A stretch of DNA of 64,000 bases from Streptomyces rubradiris (GTDB lineage Bacteria > Actinomycetota > Actinomycetes > Streptomycetales > Streptomycetaceae): positions 186,001-250,000 of the forward strand of contig NZ_BNEA01000001.1 of assembly GCF_016860525.1 (NCBI RefSeq). The letters run 5' to 3'. This document shows, in pieces, positions 23,241-32,101 of this stretch (within the stretch, counting starts at the first letter, position 1; the number at the start of each line of letters is the position of its first letter). The position numbers were made by a program, and so were the translations under genes. Below the pieces are notes generated by a model. It was not told where the DNA came from. It ran no database searches and saw only the letters and a list, made by a program, of their open reading frames with translations.

Positions 23241-25127
23241 ATGCGGAACGTCGCCCCCGCCGCCCCGCCGCTCACCGGCGGCCTCGCCGACAGCGTCTTC
23301 GCCGCGGCGGAACGCGATCCCGCGCTGCCGGTGCTGGCGCACCGCGCGGAGACCGGCGGCGGCTGGCGCACGGTGACGGCGGCCGAGCTGCGCGACGAGG
23401 TGGTGGCCGTGGCCAGGGGCCTGGTCGCCGCCGGGATCTCCCCCGGCGACCGGGTGGCGTTGATGGCCCGGACCCGGCACGAGTGGACGGTGCTCGCCCA
23501 CGCGCTGTGGGCCGTCGGCGCCGAGCTGGTGCCCGTCCACCCGGCCTCCGCGCGCGACCAGGTCGAGTGGATGCTGCGGGAGACGCACTGCGTCGCCGTG
23601 ATCGTGGAGGACGAGCAGGGCGTCATGACCGTCGGCACGGTGTGCGCCCGGCTGCCCCGGCTGCGGCACGTCTGGCAGCTGGACGCGGGCGCCCTCGCCG
23701 ATCTGGTCGCGGGCGGGGCTGCGGTGCCGTACACCACCGTGGAGTCGCTGCGCCGGCTCGTGCCGCCGGACGCCACGGCGGCCGTCGTCCACACCTCCGG
23801 CACCTCGGGCCGGCCGATGGGCTGCGCGCTCAGCCACCGCGGCCTGGCCTACCCGTGTGACACCCTGCTGGCCGGCTGGGCGCACACCGCCGCGGCCCCG
23901 GGGCAGCGGCCGTCCGTGCTGGCCTTCCTGCCGTTCTCCCATGTGTACGGCCTGATGATCATGCTGACGTGTGTGCGCGGCGGGGTGCTGCTGGCGCACG
24001 AGCCGGAGGTGTCCGGGGCAGTGCCGGCGTCGGCGCTGCGCACGTTCCGGCCGACGTACCTGTACGGCGTGCCGTCGGTGTTCGAGCGGCTGTACAAGTC
24101 CTTCCTGCGCACCGCCCGGCAGGCGGGCCAGGGCGCGCTGTTCGAGCGGGCCGCGCGCACGGCGCGGGAGTTCGCCGCGGCCGAGGAGCGCCGGCGGCTC
24201 GGTGCCGGGCCGGGTCCGGGGCTGGAGCTGAGGCTGCGACACGCCCTGTACGAGCGGACGGTGTACCGGGGAGTGCGGGCGGCGCTCGGCGGCCGGGTGG
24301 TGCGCGGCGCCTCCGGCGGTTCCCCGCTCGGCCGCGAACTGGGCCTGTTCTACGCGGGCATCGGCGTGTTCGTGCACGACGGCTACGGACTGACCGAGAC
24401 CTCCGGCGCGATCACCATGCAGCCGCTGGGCCGGGAGAAGTCCGGGACGGTGGGGACCGCGCTGCCGGGCACCGGGATCCGGATCGCCGACGACGGGGAG
24501 ATCCTGGTCCGCGGGCCCTCGGTGTTCCAGGGCTACGCAGGCGACGAGCGGGCGACCCGGGCGGCGCTCAGCGACGGCTGGCTGGCCACCGGGGACCTCG
24601 GCCGGCTGGACGCCGACGGCTATCTGACGATCACCGGGCGCAAGAAGGACGTCATCGTCACCAGCGGGGGCAAGACCGTGTCGCCGGCCCTGCTGGAGGA
24701 GCGGCTGCGCGCCCATCCGCTCGTGCACGAGGCGGTGGTGATCGGCGACGGCCGGCCCTGCGTCGGCGCCCTGATCACCCTGGACCCGGACTTCGCCGCG
24801 CACTGGCGGACCGCGCTCGCGCTGCCCGGGGACGCGCGGGCCCGGAAGGCGCGGGAGGAGAACGCGGTGCGGGAGGAGATCGCGCGGGCGGTGGCCGCCG
24901 CCAACAGCGCGGTGTCCCGCGCGGAGTCCATCAGGGTCTACCGTGTCCTTCCGGAACCGTTCGCGGCGGTCGGCGGGTTGCTCACACCGTCCCTGAAGCC
25001 GCGCCGGGACGCCGTGGTACGGCACTACGCCGCCGAGATCGAGACGATGTACGCGGCGCGGTCCCGGCCGCGGCCGGTGGTGCGGGAGCCGGCCGAGTGG
25101 GACGAGCCGGACGACGTGTTCCGCTGA
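23241..25127 (+). CDS. Acyl-CoA ligase (AMP-forming, FadD-like)
   Basis: A 628-residue ANL-superfamily enzyme that would activate a fatty or aryl acid to its CoA thioester through an acyl-adenylate. Motifs include HTSGTSGRPMG (A3), YGLTETSGAIT (A5) and TGDLGRLDADGYLTITGRKK (A7/A8), with a C-terminal lysine in LTPSLKPRRD. The usual lysine or arginine of the A3 loop (PKG) is replaced by methionine, which may lower activity. It resembles long-chain FadD15-type ligases. The substrate is not readable. Confidence 0.88.
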   Translation: MRNVAPAAPPLTGGLADSVFAAAERDPALPVLAHRAETGGGWRTVTAAELRDEVVAVARGLVAAGISPGDRVALMARTRHEWTVLAHALWAVGAELVPVHPASARDQVEWMLRETHCVAVIVEDEQGVMTVGTVCARLPRLRHVWQLDAGALADLVAGGAAVPYTTVESLRRLVPPDATAAVVHTSGTSGRPMGCALSHRGLAYPCDTLLAGWAHTAAAPGQRPSVLAFLPFSHVYGLMIMLTCVRGGVLLAHEPEVSGAVPASALRTFRPTYLYGVPSVFERLYKSFLRTARQAGQGALFERAARTAREFAAAEERRRLGAGPGPGLELRLRHALYERTVYRGVRAALGGRVVRGASGGSPLGRELGLFYAGIGVFVHDGYGLTETSGAITMQPLGREKSGTVGTALPGTGIRIADDGEILVRGPSVFQGYAGDERATRAALSDGWLATGDLGRLDADGYLTITGRKKDVIVTSGGKTVSPALLEERLRAHPLVHEAVVIGDGRPCVGALITLDPDFAAHWRTALALPGDARARKAREENAVREEIARAVAAANSAVSRAESIRVYRVLPEPFAAVGGLLTPSLKPRRDAVVRHYAAEIETMYAARSRPRPVVREPAEWDEPDDVFR

Positions 25128-25270
25128 GGAGGTGGCGCCGCCGGGGGAACCGTGGGGCGGGGAGGGCAGACGGATAGTCCGCGCGGCAGGGGGAACCCGC
25201 AGCGCAGCGAAGAGATCAGTCGACGACGACCGCCCGGACCGGCGGGGCCGGTCGGGGCCGGGGAAGCGAG

Positions 25271-25705
25271 ATGGCGACGGAGCCGCGTTGGGACGACACA
25301 CCACCTTCGGAGGAAAGGTACGAGCGTACGTTCTCCTTCCCGGGTGAGCTGCGCAACGTCACGGGGGCGCGGCTCGCCGCGGAGGACTTCCTGCGTGCCC
25401 TCTCCCGTCAGGCGCCGCCGGGCGCGCAGGAGTACTGGGACGACATCCTGCTGGTGGTGACCGAACTGGCCGCCAACGCCATCCAGTACGCGCCGGGCCC
25501 GTTCGACCTGCGGATGCGCCGCACGTTCGACGGGGTGCACGTGATGATGCGGGACACCAACCCGGCCCGCCCGGAGCCGCGGCCCTTCCATCCACGCACC
25601 GGTGGCGGCGGGATCGGCTGGCACCTGGTGCACACGCTGTGCAGCCAGGTCAGCGTCGTCGTGCACGACAAGGGCAAGGACATCCACGCGTTCCTGCCCT
25701 GGTGA
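25271..25705 (+). CDS. ATP-binding anti-sigma-factor-like protein
   Basis: A 144-residue HATPase_c protein with the N box VVTELAANAIQYAPG, a degenerate G1 (MRDTNPARPEP) and the G2-like GGGGIGWHLVHTLC. It belongs to the same family as the protein at 83-508. It is likely an anti-sigma or serine-kinase regulator; its partner is unknown. The ATG at 25271 lies in a purine-rich stretch. It stands alone between an acyl-CoA ligase and ndh. Confidence 0.82.
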   Translation: MATEPRWDDTPPSEERYERTFSFPGELRNVTGARLAAEDFLRALSRQAPPGAQEYWDDILLVVTELAANAIQYAPGPFDLRMRRTFDGVHVMMRDTNPARPEPRPFHPRTGGGGIGWHLVHTLCSQVSVVVHDKGKDIHAFLPW

Positions 25706-25918
25706 CGCCGGGGAGGGCGGGCGGCCACAGGACGTGTAGGCGGGCGCGCACCGGTTACTCCACCGGGCAGCGGGGGCGAGGCCGCCCCCCACGCGTTCGT
25801 CTGCCTGCCGCGCCCGGCTGGCAAGGTGGCCGCGGGCGCGGTGGGATCGGAGTTGGCGCACGGCGGTCCAGGGCACGCGAACAGTGTCGAGCCGGACCGC
25901 CCGGAGCCGCAGAAAGGG

Positions 25919-27295
25919 ATGAACACCGTGACACGACCCAGGATCCTGGTGGTGGGCGCAGGCTTCGCCGGAGTCGAGTGCGTCCGCCGCCTGGAGCGGA
26001 AACTCGCCCCCGACGAGGCCGACGTCACGCTGGTGACGCCGTTCTCCTATCAGCTGTACCTGCCTCTGCTGCCCCAGGTCGCCTCCGGCGTGCTCACGCC
26101 GCAGTCGATCGCCCTGTCGCTGCGCCGCAGCAAGAAGTACCGCACCCGGATCATCCCGGGCGGTGCGATCGGGGTGGACCTGAGGTCCAAGGTGTGCGTC
26201 GTCCGCACCATCACCGACAAGATCGTCAACGAGCCCTACGACTACATCGTGCTGGCCCCGGGCAGTGTGACCCGCACCTTCGACATCCCGGGCCTGACCG
26301 AGCACGCCTTCGGGATGAAGACGCTCGCCGAGGCCGCCTACATCCGCGACCACGTCATCTCCCAGCTGGATCTCGCGGACGCCAGCGACGACCCGGCCGA
26401 ACGGGCCGCGCGGCTGCAGTTCGTGGTGGTCGGCGGCGGCTACGCGGGCACGGAGACCGCGGCCTGCCTGCAGCGCCTCACCCACGCCGCCGTGCAGCGC
26501 TACCCGCGCCTGGACCCGGGCCTGATCCGCTGGCACCTGATCGACATCGCGCCCAAGCTGATGCCGGAGCTGGGCGAGAAGCTGGGCCGCAGCGCGCAGG
26601 AGATCCTCGGGCGGCGCGGCATCGAGGTCTCGCTGGGGGTGTCGATCGACAAGGCCGGCGCCGAGGAGGTCACCTTCACCGACGGCCGGGTGGTGCCGAC
26701 GCGCACCCTGATCTGGACGGCCGGGGTGGTCGCCAGCCCGCTGATCGCCACGCTCGGCGCGGAGACGGTCAAGGGGCGGCTGGCGGTGACCGCGGAGATG
26801 TGCCTGCCGGGCCACGACGGGGTGTTCGCGCTCGGCGACTCCGCGGCCGTGCCCGACCTGGCCAAGGGCGAGGAGGGCGCGGTGTGCCCGCCCACCGCCC
26901 AGCACGCCATGCGGCAGGGCAAGGTGGTCGCCGACAACGTCATCGCGACGCTGCGCGGACAGCCGATGCGGCCCTACGAGCACAAGGACCTGGGCCTGGT
27001 CGTCGACCTCGGCGGCAAGGACGCGGTGTCCAAGCCGCTCGGTGTGGAGCTGCGCGGGGTGCCCGCCCAGGCGGTGGCCCGCGGCTACCACTGGTCGGCG
27101 CTGCGCACCAACGTCGCCAAGACCCGGGTGATGACCAACTGGCTGCTGAACGCCGTCGCGGGCGACGATTTCGTGCGCACCGGCTTCCAGGCCCGCAAGC
27201 CCGCCCGGCTGAAGGACTTCGAGTTCACCGACGCCTATCTGACACCGGAACAGGTGCGGGCCCGGGTGGAGGGCGCGGCCGTCGGACCGTCCTGA
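25919..27295 (+). CDS. ndh: Type II NADH dehydrogenase (NDH-2)
   Basis: A 458-residue FAD/NAD(P)-dependent oxidoreductase of the non-proton-pumping NDH-2 family, which passes electrons from NADH to menaquinone at the membrane. FAD binding is shown by ILVVGAGFAGVECVRRLE, NAD binding by VVVGGGYAGTETAACL (about residue 165), and the second FAD motif by GVFALGDSAAVP. The ATG at 25919 follows AGAAAGGG. It is next to a DUF4287 gene on the same strand. Confidence 0.85.
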   Translation: MNTVTRPRILVVGAGFAGVECVRRLERKLAPDEADVTLVTPFSYQLYLPLLPQVASGVLTPQSIALSLRRSKKYRTRIIPGGAIGVDLRSKVCVVRTITDKIVNEPYDYIVLAPGSVTRTFDIPGLTEHAFGMKTLAEAAYIRDHVISQLDLADASDDPAERAARLQFVVVGGGYAGTETAACLQRLTHAAVQRYPRLDPGLIRWHLIDIAPKLMPELGEKLGRSAQEILGRRGIEVSLGVSIDKAGAEEVTFTDGRVVPTRTLIWTAGVVASPLIATLGAETVKGRLAVTAEMCLPGHDGVFALGDSAAVPDLAKGEEGAVCPPTAQHAMRQGKVVADNVIATLRGQPMRPYEHKDLGLVVDLGGKDAVSKPLGVELRGVPAQAVARGYHWSALRTNVAKTRVMTNWLLNAVAGDDFVRTGFQARKPARLKDFEFTDAYLTPEQVRARVEGAAVGPS

Positions 27296-27390
27296 TGTGA
27301 CCGTGCTCACCGCCGGCCGCCGATGAGTCCGCGCCGGGCGGGCCGTCCTACCAGGTGATCACGGAACACCGCACGGAGGGACGCACCACC

Positions 27391-27600
27391 ATGACCGAGA
27401 AGACCGTCAAGGGCCCGGCGAGCTACTTCCCCTCGATCGAGAAGAAGTACGGCCGCCCGGTCGGCGAGTGGCAGGAGCTGATCCGGTCCTCGCCGCTGAC
27501 CCGGCACATGGAGCTGGTCGGCTGGCTGAAGTCGGCGCACGGGCTCGGCCACGGGCACGCGAACGCCCTGGTGACCGCCACCCTGGCCGAGGGCAGGTAG
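27391..27600 (+). CDS. DUF4287-domain protein
   Basis: A 69-residue protein matching DUF4287 (SYFPSIEKKYGRPVGEW, HGLGHGHANALV). This small helical family is often found fused or next to DUF5655 and its function is unknown. GGAGGG precedes the ATG at 27391. It lies between ndh and the FUSC protein. Confidence 0.82.
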   Translation: MTEKTVKGPASYFPSIEKKYGRPVGEWQELIRSSPLTRHMELVGWLKSAHGLGHGHANALVTATLAEGR

Positions 27601-27664
27601 CCCGGGCGCGCGTGCGATGCTGGATCATGGAATCGATGGCTGGCACGGGAGAGAGCGCGGCTAA

Positions 27665-29911
27665 GTGAGGGCAGCGGGACGGTCGGGACGGGTACGGCTG
27701 TGGGACCGGCTCGCGGCGTCGGACCCCGGGCTGCTCCGGCTGACGGCGGGACTGCGCACGGTCACCGCCATCACCCTCACGCTCGCCGTCCTGGCCGGCA
27801 TCGGCGTTCCGGTGCCCCGTCTGGTGGCCGGGGCCATGGCCGCGATGGTCGCCACCTTCGCCATCCGGGAGAAGCAGCCCGCCCGGCAGGCGGTCACGCT
27901 CGCGCTGGGTCTGCCGGTGGCGCTGGCCTCGGTGTCGCTGGGCGCGCTGCTCAACCAGCACGTCGTCGTCGGCGACCTGTTCTTCGTCGCCCTGATCTTC
28001 AGCGCCGTCTACGGGCGGCGGTTCGGCGACCGCGGCACCGCGCTCGGGCTGATCGGGTTCCAGATCTACTTCCTGTCGCTGTTCGTGCAGGCCACACCGG
28101 CCGTGCTGCCCGCGTTGTACGGCGTCATCGGTGTGGCGTTCGCGTGCAGCGCCACCGCCCGGTTCGTGCTGCTGCCGCAGACCCCGGCGGGCACCCTGGA
28201 CCGGCTGCGGCGGGCCTTCCGCGCCCGGCTCGCCCAGCTGATCGCCAGCCAGGCGAAGCTGCCGGACGCCGGGCCCGAGGAGGTGGAGAAGGTGCTGGAG
28301 GAGCTGCGCACCCGCACCGCCCGGCTGCACGAGACGGCGCTGATGATCCAGGGCCGGCTGGAGGACGGCACCTCGGACCCGGCGGTGGCCCGGCTGCTCC
28401 AGCGCCGGGTCGCCGACGCCGAGATCGCGGCCGAGCGGCTGGGGCTGCTGCTGCTCACCGCGCGCAGCGCCGAGCGGACCGACACCCTCACCCTGCACCT
28501 GCCGGGCGCTCCGGTGCCCTCGGGGGTCGAGTCGCCGGTGCGGGACGGGGCGGCCGCCGCGCTGCGCCGGGATCTGCGGGCGCTGCGGGTACTGATGCTG
28601 CGGCCGGCCAAGGAGACGTCCGGGACCGCGCTCGCCCAGGTGCGCAACCGGCTGCTGGGCTATCGCGAGGAGGAGAACCTGCCCGAGGCGTCCCCGGCCG
28701 TGCAGGACGTCTTCCGGGGGCTCGGCGAGGCGGCCCGCGCCTCGCTCGGTCTGCGGCTGGCCCTGGACGGCCCGCAGGACGACGAGTCCGCCGACACCCC
28801 GGCGACCACCCGTTCGCGCGAGGAGCTGGACGCGGAGGACGCCGCGATCGAGATCAGCGAGGAACGGACCCCGCAGGCCGAGCCGACCGGGCTCGCGCGG
28901 CCCACCACCCGGGCCGCCCTCCAGGTGGCCGTGGGGTCCTCGCTGGCCATCGCCGGCGGTGAGCTGCTGTCCAGTCAGCGCTGGTACTGGGCGGTGCTGA
29001 CCTGCTGGATCGTGTTCCTGAACACTGCCTCCACCGGCGAGATCCTGGTGAAGGGCTACCGGCGGCTGCTGGGCACGGTACTCGGCGTGGTGGCGGGCAT
29101 CGGGCTGGCCGGGCTGGTCGGGCACCACACCTGGCTGGCGTTCGGCCTGGTGCTGGTGTTCATCTTCGCGATGTTCTACAGCGCGCCGCTGTCGTACACC
29201 CTGATGTCGTTCTTCGTCACCGCGATGCTGGGGCTGCTGTACACCCTGCTGAACACCTACAGCGCGGAAGTGCTGGTGCTGCGGATCGAGGAGACGGCGC
29301 TCGGCGCTGCCTGCGGGGTGTTCGCCGCGGCGGTGGTGCTGCCGGTGCACACCGACCGCCGTACCAACGAGCTGCTGGTGGCGGTCCTGGACCGGCTCGC
29401 CGATGTCACGCGCGGCGCCGTCGACCAGCTGAGCGGCGGGACGGGCGGCGATCTGGTGGAGCGGGCGCGGGAGCTGGACCAGGCGCTGGCGGACCTGCGG
29501 GCGGCCACCCAGCCGCTGACCCATCCGATCACGCCGCTGCGCTCGCGCCGGGACTCGGTGCGGTACGTGGTGGCGCTGCTGGAGACCTGCGCGTACCACG
29601 GGCGGTCCCTGGCGGCGACGGCGGAGCTGCTGCCGACGCACCCCTCGATCGCGGCCGATCCGCGGCTGCGCGGGGCGTGTGGACGGATCGTGCACAACAT
29701 CGAGGCGATCGCGGCGCATGTGGCGGACCCGCGGGCCGCCGTGGAGATGGAGAGCGGCTCCAGCATCGCGTCGATGCTGGAGCCGGGAACCCTGCGCACC
29801 CCGCGCTACGGCCGGGTGACCGACCGGGTCCTGCGCCATCTGCAGCGGCTGGACGAGGCGGTCTCCGGTCTGGCGCGTCCGCTCGGTGTGACCGGCGGTC
29901 CGGCCGGCTGA
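27665..29911 (+). CDS. FUSC-family membrane transporter
   Basis: A 748-residue membrane protein with two hydrophobic blocks, about residues 25-175 and 415-560, each followed by a long cytoplasmic helical region. The second block (RWYWAVLTCWIVFLNTAS, GYRRLLGTVLGVVAGIG) is the FUSC/aromatic-acid exporter signature seen in YccS and AaeB. Such proteins are thought to export small anions; the substrate is unknown. The GTG start at 27665 has only a weak ribosome-binding site. Confidence 0.82.
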   Translation: MRAAGRSGRVRLWDRLAASDPGLLRLTAGLRTVTAITLTLAVLAGIGVPVPRLVAGAMAAMVATFAIREKQPARQAVTLALGLPVALASVSLGALLNQHVVVGDLFFVALIFSAVYGRRFGDRGTALGLIGFQIYFLSLFVQATPAVLPALYGVIGVAFACSATARFVLLPQTPAGTLDRLRRAFRARLAQLIASQAKLPDAGPEEVEKVLEELRTRTARLHETALMIQGRLEDGTSDPAVARLLQRRVADAEIAAERLGLLLLTARSAERTDTLTLHLPGAPVPSGVESPVRDGAAAALRRDLRALRVLMLRPAKETSGTALAQVRNRLLGYREEENLPEASPAVQDVFRGLGEAARASLGLRLALDGPQDDESADTPATTRSREELDAEDAAIEISEERTPQAEPTGLARPTTRAALQVAVGSSLAIAGGELLSSQRWYWAVLTCWIVFLNTASTGEILVKGYRRLLGTVLGVVAGIGLAGLVGHHTWLAFGLVLVFIFAMFYSAPLSYTLMSFFVTAMLGLLYTLLNTYSAEVLVLRIEETALGAACGVFAAAVVLPVHTDRRTNELLVAVLDRLADVTRGAVDQLSGGTGGDLVERARELDQALADLRAATQPLTHPITPLRSRRDSVRYVVALLETCAYHGRSLAATAELLPTHPSIAADPRLRGACGRIVHNIEAIAAHVADPRAAVEMESGSSIASMLEPGTLRTPRYGRVTDRVLRHLQRLDEAVSGLARPLGVTGGPAG

Positions 29912-29915
29912 GCGG

Positions 29916-30770
29916 CTACCGCCGCCCGGCCGGACCGGGCCGGTGGGTGCCGAGCGCCTCCTCGCGGATGCGGGCGCAGCTGCGGCTGATCAGCCGGGAG
30001 ACGTGCATCTGCGATATGCCGAGCCGGTCGGCGATGCGGCTCTGCGTCATGTCCTCGAAGAAGCGCATGTAGAGGATGGCCCGCTCGCGCTCGGGCAGCC
30101 GGCGCAGTCCTTCCTTGGCGGCCTCCCGGTCCACGACGACGTCGTAGGAGGTGTCCGTCTCGCCCAGGGTGTCGGCGAGGCTGTAGCCGTCGTCGCCGGC
30201 GGACAGCTCGGCGTCGAGGGAGAGGGTGCTGAAGCTCTCCAGCGCCTCCATGCCGGCGCCGACCTCCTCCTCGGTGAGCCCGGTGTGGGCGGCGATGTCG
30301 GCGACGGTGGGCTCGGGGCTGCCGGGGTTCTGGGTGAGTTCCCGCCGGGCGACCCGGACCCGGTTGCGCAGCTCCTGGACCCGGCGGGGCACCCGCAGGG
30401 CCCACATCCGGTCGCGGAAGTGCCGCTTGACCTCCCCGGTGATCGTCGGCACGGCGTAGCTCTCGAAGGCGCCGCGGGACGGGTCGAACCGGTCGATGGC
30501 CTTCACCAGTCCCAGCGCGGCCACCTGACGCAGGTCCTCCACGGACTCGCCGCGGTCGCGGAACCGCCCGGCGATCCGGTGGGCCATGGGCAGCCAGGCG
30601 GTGACGAGTTCATCGCGTACGGCGTCCCGCTCGGGGCCGTCCTCCAGCTCAGCCAGCCGGGCGAACAGCGCCGCGGTGTCGGGGGCGTCGTCGTGGTTGC
30701 GGCGGGCGGGCGTCCCGCCGGTGGCGGGGGCGGTCGTGCCGGGACGGCTTGTCGACATGTCGGTCAGCAT
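29916..30770 (-). CDS. RNA polymerase sigma factor, SigB/F/G group
   Basis: A 284-residue paralogue of the factor at 8834-9625. Region 2 reads EDLRQVAALGLVKAID and VPTITGEVKRHFRD; region 4 has RLGISQMHVSRLIS. The ATG at 30770 was chosen because AGGAG lies 9 bases upstream; a second ATG is at 30758. It is convergent with the FUSC gene. With two group-3 factors in about 22 kb, this stretch is rich in stress transcription regulators. Confidence 0.9.
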   Translation of the reverse strand: MLTDMSTSRPGTTAPATGGTPARRNHDDAPDTAALFARLAELEDGPERDAVRDELVTAWLPMAHRIAGRFRDRGESVEDLRQVAALGLVKAIDRFDPSRGAFESYAVPTITGEVKRHFRDRMWALRVPRRVQELRNRVRVARRELTQNPGSPEPTVADIAAHTGLTEEEVGAGMEALESFSTLSLDAELSAGDDGYSLADTLGETDTSYDVVVDREAAKEGLRRLPERERAILYMRFFEDMTQSRIADRLGISQMHVSRLISRSCARIREEALGTHRPGPAGRR

Positions 30771-31099
30771 GCGGAATCGCTCCTGAACGTGTTGCAGGGC
30801 ACCTCCGGAAACAGGGGTTCCGGGTTCTGGCCCGAACGGTGGTGTCAGGGTTTCGCCGCGGGTTCGCCGCCGGGCCCGGCGGAAGGGGCCCAGGCAGCGG
30901 GTCTTCTCCCCGCTGGGCGCGCGCCTCCGGTCCGAAGCACGAGACTCCGCCTGCCCCCTCGCCCAGCGGGCAAACACCCTCGCGAACGGAACTTCGCCGA
31001 CCGGTTCGGCGCAAGCGGAACGCGGGCCGGGGCGGGGTCCGGTCCGGGCACGCTCGGTGCGGGTGTCATCACCCGGGAACTCGCGGGTACCCGCCGGAC
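30771..31099. promoter_or_regulatory. Divergent region with a GGGTAC palindrome
   Basis: About 330 bases separate the sigma gene from a small rightward gene. GCGGGTACCCGC at 31083-31094 is a perfect palindrome and contains a SigB-type -10 (GGGTAC) in both directions. If used rightward, the transcript would begin almost at the ATG at 31100, so it would be leaderless. No good -35 (GNNT at 14-16 bases) was found on either strand, so this is tentative. Confidence 0.35.
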
Positions 31100-31342
31100 A
31101 TGACGGATGTCGTGGACGCGGACGAGTTGTTGCGCCGCATCCGGCGCGGCCGGGAGCACGCGGCGGCGCAGGAGCGGGCATGGCGGGAGCGGGCCGGGAG
31201 CCTGGCGGTGACGGATCCGGAGGGCGCCGCGGAGGCGGCCGACCGGGCGCGGGCCTTCGAAGCGGTGCTGCGGGTGCTGGAGGAGATCGTCCGCCCGGGC
31301 GGGGACCCCGTACGGACGGACGGAGTGAAACAGGTCACCTGA
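31100..31342 (+). CDS. Small hypothetical protein
   Basis: An 80-residue charged, helical protein (DADELLRRIRRGREHAAAQE). I do not recognise it. It diverges from the SigB-group sigma gene across a GGGTAC-containing palindrome. No ribosome-binding site is obvious, which would fit a leaderless transcript. Confidence 0.55.
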   Translation: MTDVVDADELLRRIRRGREHAAAQERAWRERAGSLAVTDPEGAAEAADRARAFEAVLRVLEEIVRPGGDPVRTDGVKQVT

Positions 31343-31449
31343 CCCGATATGGGCTACGGGGAGGCCCGTAAATGGTTTATTGTTCATCCATACGTGGTGC
31401 GGGAGCCGCGCGGGACCACGCCGCGCCCCGCCTCGCGTCACCACATACG

Positions 31450-31485
31450 GCCCTGGCTGGTTTCCCCCGTCCAGCCAGGGCTTTT
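31450..31485 (+). terminator. Intrinsic terminator upstream of the cNMP-binding gene
   Basis: GCCCTGGCTGG, a 10-base loop and CCAGCCAGGGC form a perfect 11-bp stem, followed at once by TTTT. It lies about 110 bases after the preceding stop and 145 bases before the next start, so it ends the upstream transcript or attenuates the downstream one. Confidence 0.75.
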
Positions 31486-31629
31486 CCCTGCCCGGAAGCG
31501 GCCGGCGGCCGACGGGCGCCCCGTCTCGAGGTGCCCGGGGCGGCGGCAGCGGCTGAAATGGGCTTGAGACGCCGTTCGTCCCAGCACAGCACCCGCACCG
31601 CAACCGCCGCCGGCGAGGAGCCCCGCGCC

Positions 31630-32088
31630 ATGACCAAAGCGATCAAACTGCTCACCGCCCTCCCCCAGGCGCAGCGCGAGCGCCTGATGGAGGTGGCCGA
31701 GGAGGTCTCCTTCCCGGAGGACAGCCGCATCTTCGAGGCGGGCGGCACGGCCGACCGGTTCTGGGTGATCCGCTCGGGCGCGGTCCACCTGGACACCCAG
31801 GTGACTCCCCGGCAGCGGGTGACCGTGGCCACGCTCGGCGCGGGCGACCTGCTCGGCTGGTCCTGGCTCTTCCCCCCGTACGAGTGGGACTTCGGCGCGG
31901 TGGCCTTCACCGACGTACGCGCCTACGAGTTCGACGGGCCGTCGGTACTCGCGCTGTGCGTGGAGGACCCGCTGCTCGGGCTGTCGGTGGTGCGCACGGT
32001 GGCCGAGATCCTCGCCCACCGGCTGGAGACGACCCGCGGGAAGCTCATGGAGCAGTACACGATGCGCCGGCGGGTCGGCCCCCTCTAG
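31630..32088 (+). CDS. Cyclic-nucleotide-binding-domain protein (Crp-like sensor only)
   Basis: A 152-residue protein containing only a cNMP-binding beta-roll (FEAGGTADRFWVIRSGAVHL, LGAGDLLGWSWLFPP) and a C-terminal helix. It lacks the helix-turn-helix of Crp/Fnr factors, so it probably acts by protein contact rather than DNA binding. The ATG at 31630 was chosen at the start of similarity. A terminator-like hairpin lies upstream. Confidence 0.82.
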   Translation: MTKAIKLLTALPQAQRERLMEVAEEVSFPEDSRIFEAGGTADRFWVIRSGAVHLDTQVTPRQRVTVATLGAGDLLGWSWLFPPYEWDFGAVAFTDVRAYEFDGPSVLALCVEDPLLGLSVVRTVAEILAHRLETTRGKLMEQYTMRRRVGPL

Positions 32089-32101
32089 CCGGGCCCTGCC
32101 G

